This document shows positions 13,001-22,801 of a DNA stretch of 64,000 nucleotides, one piece after another (position 1 is the first letter of the stretch; the number at the start of each line of letters is the position of its first letter). The position numbers and the translations under genes are program-made. The stretch is taken from contig OX359275.1 of assembly GCA_947179155.2 (NCBI GenBank), positions 40,644,898 to 40,708,897 on the forward strand, given 5' to 3'. A model generated the notes under the pieces. That model was not told the DNA's origin, ran no database searches, and worked only from the letters and a program-made list of their open reading frames with translations. The stretch is from Hedera helix. Taxonomy: Eukaryota; Streptophyta; Magnoliopsida; Apiales; Araliaceae.

Positions 13001-15001
13001 GCCGACTTGATTAAATCAGGTGTGATGTGATATAGGAAGAACAAATTCTCAGCCCTTAGTTTTCATGGCACCCATCATAGTATTGAACTGAGCAGTGGCC
13101 CCTAGATGTTCATGCTATTAGCTTATTAGTCTACTAGATTTATAAATTGAGAGTAACAAAATTACAACAAACTCCTTTCTATTAGAAGGTCAAATAGGTT
13201 GTCAAATTATCGATGCCTCTTGGATGGTGTATATCTCTACAAATTGTCTATATAAATTTTGAAAAAAATGTCTTCCAAGCTTATTACATATGTACTTCTT
13301 AAATTACTAAAAAAACTTGCATCTTTGTTATATGTATACAGAGGGCAGAATGCACTGTGATCATGGTTTGCGTGTATTTACTTTATTTTTATTTTTATGT
13401 CAGAACTTCTTGAGTGCAAGATATTACCTCAATTGCCTAGTTATATTTTGCATGTACAACTCTCTTTTGCCAAGTTCCACGTGTTAACATTTTAACAATA
13501 CTATACCATACATACAAAGCTCAATGTTTTCTTTTATATAATATATATAAATGTACACCAGTTGATATGTGCACCAGCATCTCTTATTTATTATTTGTGA
13601 ACCATCCCAGTACACATGGAGGAGACATTCTTTTTCTCTTTTCAAAAATGTGATTTGAGTAAAAATAAAATTTCTCATTAATGAGTAAAGAAGTACTGAA
13701 AACTGATGTGTATGATTTTGTAGGTAGAGGAAGAAATGCTAATGCGCAAGTTTTTTGAAGTCATGTCGGCTCATGGTCTAACTAAAAAGGTACATATAGC
13801 CCCCTGCCCCCCTCCCCCTTAAAGACTTTAATATGTTCTTTTTCCCTTTTGTAGGGTCATAATAGTTTACATATAAACTTAAAAAGTATATTTACTTTTA
13901 TGTCTACTTGACATAATAGAAAATAAGTACTTCTGGTTACCCTGAGTTTTAGTATTGTTGCCCTTTTACTAGTTGACAAGATTTAGTTATTTGAATCACT
14001 AGAAGTTTTTTTGCACTTAGTTTTACATGATAAGAATTATGGAAAAATTATATGTATCTGAGTCGAACTATTATCTAGTGATTTCTAAGTGAAACAACAA
14101 AGGACATGGTGAGGTTTAGATATTTTCTGCAATAAATAGACATGGAAATTCAAGGGACGGTTGAACACCCCCACCACCCAAGATCTCTCACCACTTGTAT
14201 TTGCTTCTTCTTTTGTGACACTTGAATGCCAAATTCTTTTCAGTTATGTCATAGCATAGATGGTATATACTGTCCTACAGGTTCACTTTTGTACTCGAGG
14301 TTTTCAAGTATTAGACTGCAATTTAGAAGAACAAAATATACTGAGATCCACAAATACATTACTAGGAAGTAGCAGCAAGGGACATGAAACTCGTTGGACC
14401 TTTCCTTTTCGAATCCAAGATGATTGCATGAATAGTTTTAGGGGTAAGCATGAGTTGGTTTGAGGTGGTTTTGGGTTCAAACCATAACTACCTCAAATAA
14501 TTTGGCTTGGGCAGTTTTGGTTAAAACCATAACTACCTCAAATGATTTGGTTCAGGTCGTTTGGGGCATTTTTAAAAATATTTTGCGCCGTAAATAGTTT
14601 TCAAAAGGGTTACGAAAATTAAAAAAAAAAACATCCCTTGCAACAAGTGAGGAAGTCAGAAGATAGTGTTCAATATATTGTTCTTCAAGCAGAAATGAAA
14701 CTATTCTAGATTTCCTTTTTAACCAAAATCTGCTGTATTTAGACAAAGATGAAGTTGGTCTTTGTGGATGCAAAATCTGGTTAAAGATTCATCTTTTCTT
14801 TTTTCCTTTAAATTTTGTAGTTCAGCTGTAGTCGGTGTTTCTATCGTATATAAAAATTTAAATAAATTTGCTGTTCTGCAGAAAGAAGATGTTAATGATA
14901 TTCTGGATGAACTTATGAAAACGAAAAATGATACTCTGGAAGGCAGCAAGCACGGACAGCCCAGAGGGTCAATTGATGAGACCACTGATGAAGAGCAATA
15001 G
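10026..15001 (+). CDS. Small coiled-coil-like protein of unknown function, 103 aa
   Basis: Four coding exons join in phase: 10026-10078, 10198-10270, 13724-13789 and 14882-15001. A leader exon appears to end at 8212, with acceptor CACAG at 10001-10005, so the chosen ATG is the first in the spliced message. The predicted protein starts MTTPYNRMDPRYTG. The rest is charged and helix-prone (for example HLEKLKELLWDAYRSISHEL) with heptad-like spacing, and ends in an acidic tail TTDEEQ. There is no signal peptide or membrane segment. Splice sites are standard (GTAAGC, GTTGTC, GTACAT donors). I do not recognise the family, and a function should not be inferred. A soluble subunit of a larger complex is one possibility. 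Consistent phase across four short exons is the main evidence that it is real. The second coding intron is 3.45 kb and repeat-filled. Confidence 0.72.
11503..11524. repeat. Poly-C tract in intron
   Basis: About 22 consecutive C, followed shortly by CCCCCC. On the minus strand this is a long G run that could form a quadruplex. Confidence 0.9.
11937..12690. repeat. Intronic repeat with CGTACGATAC palindromes at both ends
   Basis: Clusters of ATCGTACGATAC and GTATCGTAG-like palindromic words sit at 11937-12050 and again at 12620-12690, bracketing an AT-rich interior. Inside, a unit of about 78 bp is duplicated in tandem (12123-12200 and 12201-12277). It looks like a non-autonomous element, but I could not define clean termini or a target duplication. 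Confidence 0.45.
14464..14575. repeat. Imperfect direct repeat, about 52-bp unit
   Basis: AACCATAACTACCTCAAAT followed by GATTTGG or AATTTGG occurs twice, with related sequence around it. It lies in the last coding intron of the small coiled-coil gene. Confidence 0.6.
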
Positions 15002-15272
15002 GTCCTGGAGCTTCATTAATTCCGAAATATTGAATTCATCAGTTTTGAAATTTTGAAGAGCAATACTTTATTATTTGATGCTCCCTGTTTATCTCAAACA
15101 AAAGTCTCGTCTCATTTCTTTAAATGATTCCAATGTTTTAAAGATGCTCGAGCTGGTGTCAAACTTTTGATGGTTTCTCGTTTGATTTCATTGTGTACAA
15201 GTAATATACTTTAATGATGTGTATGATAAATATTTCCTTGGGATGGACTGTGATTACAAGTTTTTGGGTAAT

Positions 15273-15278
15273 AATAAA
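15273..15278 (+). terminator. Possible poly(A) signal of the 103-residue protein gene
   Basis: AATAAA lies about 270 bp after the stop codon at 15001, in AT-rich 3' sequence. Confidence 0.35.
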
Positions 15279-15299
15279 GCATGGCATTAAGATATAAAT

Positions 15300-16341
15300 G
15301 TAGTACATTTACAGGTCCAAGCAGTACAAGCCAGGCACACAGTGATTAGAAGCTAAAATATACTCCCTCTACTCCACTCCACTCCACTCCACGCTCGGTC
15401 CGTATATTTTACATTCTTCTTCTTTAGAAAAAATGACTTAATATACTCAAGTTTATCATCCAAATTATAGAGGTAGATATGAAATAAAATTATATTTTTA
15501 AAATCTGCAAATGAAATATCTTTTGCGAAATGAAAGTAATACTGATGAATGCCCAGTTGGACCAGATGCACAATATTAGAGAGAATGAAATTTGACTTGG
15601 TGATTAAAGTGCATAATTAAGGGATCTGGAGTTGACACTACGATTATCAGTGAAGTAGAGGATGTTCTCAGCTATATAGGGCTGTGATGATAAATTGTCA
15701 CAAATTTGTTACGAGTTCTTCTACACTTGTTCATTTTTCTTACCTACATATAAGACAAATAAGTGTGATCTCATCTCATTTTTTTTTTAACCCAAATGAG
15801 TGAGTCACACTCATCTGTCTTATATGCGGATAAAAAAAGTGGGCAAGTATAGAATTTTTCATTTGTTATACAGATTCAATCCTTTTTATCTGGAGCAGGC
15901 TACTAACAACTTTTTCTTTGTTAATGTTAAATTTCTAACAACAAAGTTGATAAATGCTATTTCCCGAAACAAAAGAAATACAAAAAAAAGATTATATTGC
16001 AACAAAAATATATCGACTGTTGTTATAACTTGCAAATGAATACATCAACAAATTGTCCATATATTTGTATTACTTTTTAAACTCTGTCAATGTGTCTACT
16101 CATAACATAACAAAAGAAGTGATGTATTTTTGTTGAAATATATAGGACTCTGACAAAAAATAAGTTAGATAAAGTCTATTTATTGTATCTTCTTCGCTTC
16201 ATATGTTTAATTGTACTCGAGAGCAGCCAAACAATAATTCTAACAGCAAAATCATCTGCAAGTGAAATCTAACAGTACAAGTTGAACGTAACTAACAAAA
16301 AATTACTAATGAATAAGATTAGAGTAACATTTAGTTTACAA
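15300..16341. other. Intergenic region before the tRNA gene
   Basis: No gene is supported. A run of CCACT repeats lies near 15370-15390. The rest is AT-rich with no exon-like structure. Confidence 0.5.
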
Positions 16342-16413
16342 ATCAGAGTGGCGCAGCGGAAGCGTGGTGGGCCCATAACCCACAGGTCCCAGGATCGAAA
16401 CCTGGCTCTGATA
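16342..16413 (+). tRNA. Initiator tRNA-Met (CAT)
   Basis: The 72-nt sequence folds as a complete cloverleaf. The acceptor stem ATCAGAG pairs with CTCTGAT and is followed by discriminator A. The D arm contains GCGCAGCGGAAGC. The anticodon stem GTGGG/CCCAC (containing the three G-C pairs typical of initiators) holds CAT at 374-376 of this kilobase (16374-16376). The T arm has AGGATCGAAACCT, with ATCGAAA in place of the elongator TTCGAAT loop. All of this matches plant initiator tRNA-Met; it delivers Met for translation start. The internal A and B boxes are present, and a T-run for Pol III termination occurs within about 30 bp. No intron is present. Confidence 0.95.
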
Positions 16414-17510
16414 TTTATAAAAAAAAAATTCCCTTTCTTTTTCCTTTGATAAGCTATTTATAAATTCTTTTTTTCCCCTTCTTTTTCCTATGATAAGCAC
16501 AAAAGGTTCAGTGGGAACCATTTGTCTCCCTTGAGTCCTTGACAAAAGAACTCAAGGGAACAGATTACACACTTCTTCAGATACTTTCTACAAATTGCAA
16601 GCCATACAAGAAGGATCCAAACCACCTGGCCAGCATCTCCCAAGTCAAAGCAAATAGGCATTCTTTTTATTTCTACCATTAAACTCGACAAGAATATTTC
16701 TTTTTGTACACAGAGTAAGAAGCAATATTCATAACACCTTGCTTTTATCAACTAAGGCAATGAATAGCAAAAATAACTAAAAACAACAGATCAAACCTTT
16801 GAATAGTAACTGAAAATAAGGTATATGCGGATCTTGTTACTTAACTGGAAATTAAGGATAGTAATCTCATTCCAAGAAAACAGCATGCATACATATACAA
16901 AGCAAGATTTTTTTATTTGATACAAGTCCATCAACAAGTGAATTAGCATAACCAACTAAAGCCAAGACAAGAAGGACAAACCACACAACAGAGGTTAACA
17001 AACCAGTGAGCAATTCATTATCTCATCCGGATAGGTTTCTAATGATGAAGGTAGATTACTATTACTAGTATAACAAAGAAAAAAGGTAGGAAACCATACA
17101 GTACTATGCAAAACTAGGAAGATATATAATAAACAAAACTAGTAAAGAAAAGCTTCCATTAACCAGTCTTTTGCAAGCATGTCTGGGAAATTCAAATAAT
17201 GCCCGGCCACAGCCCTAGAAACGGCAGATTGTAATTTGTAGTACATGTTATTTAACAGCAGATCTCCCATAAAGAAAGTTCTCTCAAAACCTAGTGAAAA
17301 GTTTAAAATAATTTTCTTCACAATGAATTTTTCATCGTTTAATATACTATTTCCCATTAATTATTTAACAAAGCAAAGATATTTCCCAACCTTACAAGAA
17401 GGAAAAAAGAGGAGGGGGGCGGGGGGGATCTCACATCTCTTCGGCAAAAGCAAGTAGAAATTATGAAATATCTAACATTAAACATTAAACTCAAAACTGA
17501 CAAAAAAAAA

Positions 17511-17605
17511 ACATTAAACTCAAGCTCCATCTTTCTTTCGTGCACAAAGCCCCACATAACTAACTAGTAAAGTAAGATGCAAATCTACCAATGCCCCTAC
17601 AATTA
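17511..17605. repeat. Local repeat copy 1 of 3
   Basis: The core reads CTTTCTTTCGTGCACAAAGC followed by CCCACATAACTAACTAGTAA; it matches the copies at 18341 and 18941. Confidence 0.75.
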
Positions 17606-17967
17606 TCTATACAGGAGAAACCGATAACTACAAAGGTAGATAATTTATTTGAAAACTAGGTACTGCTAACAAGTGCCCCAAGGGAATATTTGCATTTAAT
17701 TGGGTAAAATTTTATTATGGGATGTAAAATATTTTATAGGAGTATGTAATTAACAAATTCCCAAAACTTGTTTCTAAAGTAACTACAATATATGTATTTT
17801 TACATGTCCCCATAACCACACGTTAGGATACTTTCTAAAAGAAGATTATTAAGATACAACAAGTCTTCCTTGACAGGTTACTGGGGAAACTATTTAGAAT
17901 TTGACATGACTAAACTTTTTTTATAAAAAAATAAAGAAAAAAGATATGAAACCATGTGTGGATATTT

Positions 17968-18023
17968 AACAGAATGGCACAAAGGAAGTGTGGTGGGCTC
18001 ATAATCGAAACCTGGATCTGAAT
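17968..18023 (+). pseudogene. Truncated initiator tRNA-Met pseudogene
   Basis: This 56-nt sequence aligns with the tRNA at 16342 over its whole length but lacks one internal block of 16 nt, spanning the 3' side of the anticodon stem, the variable loop and the 5' side of the T stem. It also carries several substitutions (for example GGCACAAAGG for GGCGCAGCGG). The anticodon CAT remains, but the anticodon stem and T arm cannot form. It is probably a relic of a local duplication that also copied flanking repeats. Confidence 0.85.
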
Positions 18024-18340
18024 TCTGATAAGTAAGAGAAGCTTCCAATTCCCACAAATTTTTGTTCATATATATTCATTAATCTGTCATTCATTTTTTC
18101 TCCCAGAAAGGAAGTGATGACCAATGATTTTTTGGTTAAATTGGATATTATTTTTTTTGTAGTCCTCGCGAGTCTTATATCATTCTTCTTCAGATTCAAC
18201 AAATCACAATGGAATTTGTCATTGAGTATGTATTATATCCCAAAAATATTTCACCAATCAAAGAAATACTACCATAGAACTAAGACGAGGAGGAACTGAA
18301 ACGACTCCCAAGTTAAAGAAATAAACTCACGTTATATCTA

Positions 18341-18421
18341 CTACTAAACTCGAGCTCAACCTTTCTTTTGTGCATAGAAACCACATAACTAGTAACTATG
18401 CAGAAACTTTTCCAATACATT
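18341..18421. repeat. Local repeat copy 2 of 3
   Basis: The core reads CTTTCTTTTGTGCATAGAAA followed by CCACATAACTAGTAAC; same orientation as copies 1 and 3. Confidence 0.75.
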
Positions 18422-18940
18422 TATCTTTCTAGGATAGCGTTCTAAATAGAAAGATAGGTTATATGTTGTTCATAAATTAAATTAAATACTAGAAAAGAGG
18501 TAGGAAAACATATCATCACATGATATAAAACTTGCAAGAACAATTGAGCAACAAATCATGCATTGAGGCACAAGGAACCACAGTGGCCTATTTATACTAC
18601 CTTTTACATCCATAAATTAAAATATTACCACAATCCTATAAGCATGTGAGTACATATCATATTTCTAAATTAAGAGTAAATTCTAACTTCTGCATCAGGA
18701 AAGAGACTTCTAACATCCAAATTTAGTTGCATTCACCACTAAATTACTTTTTTCACAATGAATATTCTGTCTTCTAAGTATATCATCCCCTGCGCAAATT
18801 ATATGATAAAAAAACAAAGAGCTATGCTAACCACACAAGAAACAGAAAAAGCAATTAAGTAAATTTAAATGGGACCATCTTTAGTCAGCATGCAAGGTGG
18901 GGAAACTGGCATCTAAAGTAGCCAATATAAATTATGTATA

Positions 18941-19044
18941 TCTAAATTTAAGCAAGCTGAGTCTTTCTTCTGTGCATAGTGCCCCACATAACTAGTAAGG
19001 TAAGGGAAGAACAAAAGCAAAATTTTCAATGCCCTACCTTTAAC
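18941..19044. repeat. Local repeat copy 3 of 3
   Basis: The core reads CTTTCTTCTGTGCATAGTGC followed by CCCACATAACTAGTAAGG, then AATGCCCTACC, which also matches copy 1 (AATGCCCCTAC). Confidence 0.75.
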
Positions 19045-19169
19045 TGATAAATTAGACATTGAAAAATGAAGAGGGAAGCACACCAAATTCACCTTCAAAT
19101 AAAAAACCCAATCCTAGACGTAGCTAAAGGATCCAAACAACCTCCATCATCACTTCCATCAGTGCCTCG

Positions 19170-20853
19170 TTAGTTGAGAAGGAATTGACAGTGTCGAAAA
19201 CCTGCATCAGGAACCCTCATGTCAGAATTGAACATCATTTTTTCTTCTAACCAATGTCAGAATAAAAATGCATTAATAGGTTGGGTTGCCAAGAAATCTA
19301 GTTAGAATAAACATAAACAGAACATCTGTTAGAAAAAGAATAATGTTTCAACTATGGATTAATTCTGTATATTTTCAATTTGAAATACACCAAAATCACA
19401 CACATTCCAACTTGAATGCCCCGGCCCCTCAAGTTAAAAAAAAAAACCTTATCAGCAAAATAACGACAACATGATAATAAATATACAACACAAAATAAGT
19501 ACAACATATTAACAAATAGGAACGAAAACTTACTTGGGTCAGAACTGACAAGCATAGCAGTCCCTCCAAAAGCACAAGTCCCACCATTATTCTTGTTCCT
19601 CTGCCAGTAACTATTGAAAGCATAAGAAGCATGGGCCACAATACTATCAGGGAAATAACAACTCCCTTGAGGCCTTATTGCTTCACAATCAGCGCCACCT
19701 TCTCCACAAGCATAGTCAATTGCCTGCTGCAGTGTGTCTGCAGGCACACTAGGCTTTGCCACACACCAAAGCCCATTATGGTGGGCCGGTACCGGAACTG
19801 ATACCGGTGCCGGCACAGCACCACCCGCGGATGGATTACACGGCGGCAAGTTGAAACCAAAAGGCGGGTTTGCGGGGCCCACCGTGGGAGGCAGTTGTGG
19901 GGAAAAAGGGAGTGTAAATGGGGGCATTGGTGAGATTGTGCCAACCAATGGAGGAAGAGGGCTTTTGGCTGCATAGACTGGAGCAGAGTAACCCATGGGG
20001 GAATGGGCTGGGGCTAATGGGGTTGGCCTTTCTGGGAATGGCTCAACAAACTTGGAGTCTATAAATGAGAGCTTTCTAATTGTGGGTTTTGCTTCTTTTG
20101 GGTAGGTGATGATCAGATTGATCTTGCTTAGGTCAAAATTTCCAATTTTTGTCATGGATTCTAAGTGAGAGGTCACCAATTTCAGAGTTTCATCAGAAAG
20201 ACTAGTCAAATGTGGAGGTGGGTTCACTGAATAAGTTGAGTTGGTGTCTTGCAAAAAGTTCAGAAGAGGCTTGATAAATGAGTCAGCCAAATCAGCTTTG
20301 TATATAGCAGAGGATGGGTTTAAACAGTCGGATGGAAAAGAAACTGAGACTTTTATTTCTCTCTCCAAACCCCACCTAATGAGAGAATGGTAAATGTTCT
20401 TGATAGCTGGTAGGATTGATACCAAGTTCTCTTCTTGATTTTTGTTGCAGAGGAGATTGTGTCCCACAAGTATGGCGGAGATATCAGTGGCTGGGTAGTA
20501 AGCTAGAACTTGGGCCCTGACCCATTTTTCAGCCATGAGAATACTGGTTGAGACCTCTTTAAGGTATTCCGGATCCACATTGACTGCTATAGCTTCTACA
20601 CTGTGTGATAATGCCTGAAAATCCACCGAGCTTGAGTTGTAGAGAGTCAAGAATTTGACTGATTCTTGACCTGATGCTGCAAAAGAATTGAAGGAACATT
20701 GTGAATAATAAATAAAAAAAAATACTAAAGAAATCTACATATGAAAGAAAGAAAAAAAGGAGAGACATTGTGGTTGTATTTTCGTTAATTATTACCAGTA
20801 AAAGCCAATAGACAGAGAAAGAAGAAGTGAAGAAGCCACACCATCTTCAACAT
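19170..20853 (-). CDS. Secreted GH17-like pseudoenzyme with C-terminal X8 (CBM43) domain, 410 aa
   Basis: Exons 20796-20853, 19534-20676 and 19170-19201 join in phase with GT-AG introns. Exon 1 encodes a signal peptide (MLKMVWLLHFFFLCLLAFTA), so the product enters the secretory pathway. Residues about 25-235 resemble the N-terminal part of plant glucan endo-1,3-beta-glucosidases (LTLYNSS, WVRAQVLAYYPATDISAI). The acid/base motif AVGNEV reads LVGHNL (Asn93 for Glu), and the nucleophile motif region reads LIITYPKEAKP. The segment between them is short. The domain is therefore probably not catalytic. A Pro-rich linker of about 80 residues follows, then an X8 domain (about 320-410) starting GLWCVAKPSVPADTLQ, with six Cys, the last supplied by exon 3 (DPSFRHCQFLLN, stop). 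X8 domains bind callose-type beta-1,3-glucan. No GPI-anchor tail is seen. Likely site: apoplast or cell wall. Confidence 0.88.
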
Positions 20854-20899
20854 TTCAATACCAAAAGCCAAGGATGAATGAAGATCCAAAGAAGAGAAT

Positions 20900-21640
20900 G
20901 CAACAAGAAGACTTCTTTTTCTCTCTATCCTGTCTCTCTTTTTGTAGGTTACAGACTCACTGTGTTGTTATGAAGTAGTCTCAAGGCAAAAGCTTAGGAG
21001 TGCAAGGGAAGGAATTCAGCAGGTTAAGATTTAAACAGGAAACTGATATTTTTACAATAATTTTTGATATTCTCATATATCAGTTTTCTTAAAGAGAAAA
21101 TGTACTTTCTTACCGGTAATAATTTTTTTAATTTTTCCTTTGTTTTAAAAATAAAAAAAAAAGAACAGTCTCGTGATCTTTGTACTCGTGTAGTACCTGC
21201 TGGCTGCTGCAGAGAGGTAAACAGTTTGCTTGCAGTCAAGTAAATCGAAAAGTTCTGAACAGAAAAGGCCGAAGGCCTAGTCAGTCTTTTTATCTTTTCT
21301 TGGAAAGCGTGGATTTAAAACAAAGAACGCCTTCATCCAGAACCAAGTAGAGTGAGCCCAAGGAGGCCCAATTTTTTTTTTTTTGAGGCCGTTGGTGGAA
21401 GAATACAAGAACGGACGGACAATAAATAGGCAGATATATATGTGGAGCCCAAATGAAAAGGATGACTGTGGAGCCCACAGTGGCTGTTGTAGGCTTGCAG
21501 CAAGGCGGGTTCCCCCAGTGGCCAGCAGTAAATCATAAAGCTAAAAGCATTTCACTCTTTGCCCCGCCCCCCCCCCCCCCCGGTAAAGAACCATAGCATT
21601 AAATTTTCAGTTGTAGGCATTATCAGATAAAGACGGAGAG
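20900..21640. other. Upstream region of the X8 gene
   Basis: Contains the leader and promoter side of the minus-strand X8 gene. A C/T- and purine-rich leader lies at 20880-20945. A G/C-homopolymer tract lies at 21566-21582. No other gene is seen. Confidence 0.45.
21565..21582. repeat. Poly-C tract
   Basis: A run of about 17 C within CCCCG(C)nGG; a second homopolymer of this kind after the one at 11503. Confidence 0.85.
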
Positions 21641-21644
21641 GAAA

Positions 21645-22320
21645 GATCTCTTTGTTTATAAAAAATATATTTATAATTAAATTATTTATATTAATTTAAT
21701 ATTATTTTGAATTATTTTATTTTATAATAGAGGATTAAATAATTTTATAGACTATTTTTTTTTATCAATTTTAAAGTTATTTATGTAGGATTATATAATC
21801 TCATACAAAATTTAAGATTAATAATTCCTTCATTTTAAGCTATAAAATGATTTTATGGGACTAATAATCTAACATTAAGGCTATTTTTGTTTGCAAAAAA
21901 TATACTTGAAATTGTACTATTTATATTAATTTAACATTACTTCGGATTATTTTATCACATGATGAAAGATTAATAATCCTTTAAATAATCATATGGATTA
22001 TTTTTTTATCATTCATAAAACTATTTATGTGAGATTATATAATCCCATAAAAAATTTGAAATTAATAATCCCCCTCATTTTAAGTTATTAAATGGCTTTA
22101 TGGGATTAATAGTCCAACATTAACGGATTATTAATCCCCTATTATGAGATAAAATAGTCCAAAATAGTATTAAATTAAAATAAATAGTCCAATCTCAATT
22201 ATCTTTTTTATAAACAAACGTAACCTAAAAGATTAATAATCTCTCATTAAAAAATTAAATAATATTAAATTAAAATAAATAATTTAATTTTAAACATATT
22301 TTTTATAAATAAATATATCC
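21645..22320. mobile_element. Nested palindromic MITE cluster
   Basis: The outer ends are inverted repeats: TTTATAAAAAATATATTTAT near 21656 matches the complement of ATATTTTTTATAAATAAAT near 22298. A second, inner inverted pair runs from about 21877 (GGCTATTTTTGTTTGCAAAA) to about 22227 (complement GGTTACGTTTGTTTATAAAA). The motif ATTAATAATC recurs throughout. This looks like one MITE inserted in a relative. The interior is non-coding. Confidence 0.6.
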
Positions 22321-22471
22321 TTACTGTCTTGCTTATTAACCAAGTAAGAATTTTACCGGAAAAGCAAAACAAACAATTATATTGGACAAGTTGTGAAATT
22401 GTCATCTCATACTTGCACAAATATGTCAATAAGTTAGAGATTAGGACAAAAATACCATCATGTGTCCAAAT

Positions 22472-22801
22472 CAATGTTTAAAAAATTAGACCGATCATTA
22501 AATCGAAAAAGTTATTGGACCGTTATTGAATCAGTGACGTCATAAATACATAAAAAAATATATTATTAATAATTAATAAAAAATTTAAATATCTAATTTT
22601 TTATAAGATAAAATATAGTAAAATAATGTTATAATCTTATTAAAAATATTTTTGTAAAAAAAAAATACCTGAAAATCGAGTCAACCAGTGCAACTACCGG
22701 TTTTATCGGTGGTCAACTTATTTTTGACCGGGTTGCTGTTTTTTCGAGTTTTGGTCGAACTGCAGTCGGACTGTCGGTCCGGTCTGATTTTCTAAACATT
22801 G
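22472..22801. mobile_element. hAT-like MITE, 330 bp
   Basis: The ends CAATGTTTAAAAAATTAGAC and (inverted) CAATGTTTAGAAAATCAGAC are near-identical inverted repeats. Flanks GTCCAAAT and ATCCAAAT match at 7 of 8 positions, as expected for an aged 8-bp hAT duplication. The interior is rich in GGTCAAC and CCGGT words. A related element lies at 42553-45930. Confidence 0.8.

Larger units (their letters stand above)
16414..19150. other. Non-coding tract with local duplications
   Basis: No protein-coding exon is supported. It holds the deleted tRNA copy at 17968 and three diverged copies of a repeat of about 90 bp (listed separately). A further shared word, AGTAA(A/G)(G/A)A(A/G)AAGCTTCCA-like, occurs near 17140 and 18030. 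The rightmost part is downstream sequence of the minus-strand X8 gene. Confidence 0.55.

Noticed and set aside
19352..19533. Read-through extension of the X8 protein with a hydrophobic tail
   Set aside because: A good donor (GTAAGT) ends the exon at 19534. The spliced form supplies the conserved last Cys of X8 (DPSFRHCQF), while the read-through does not.
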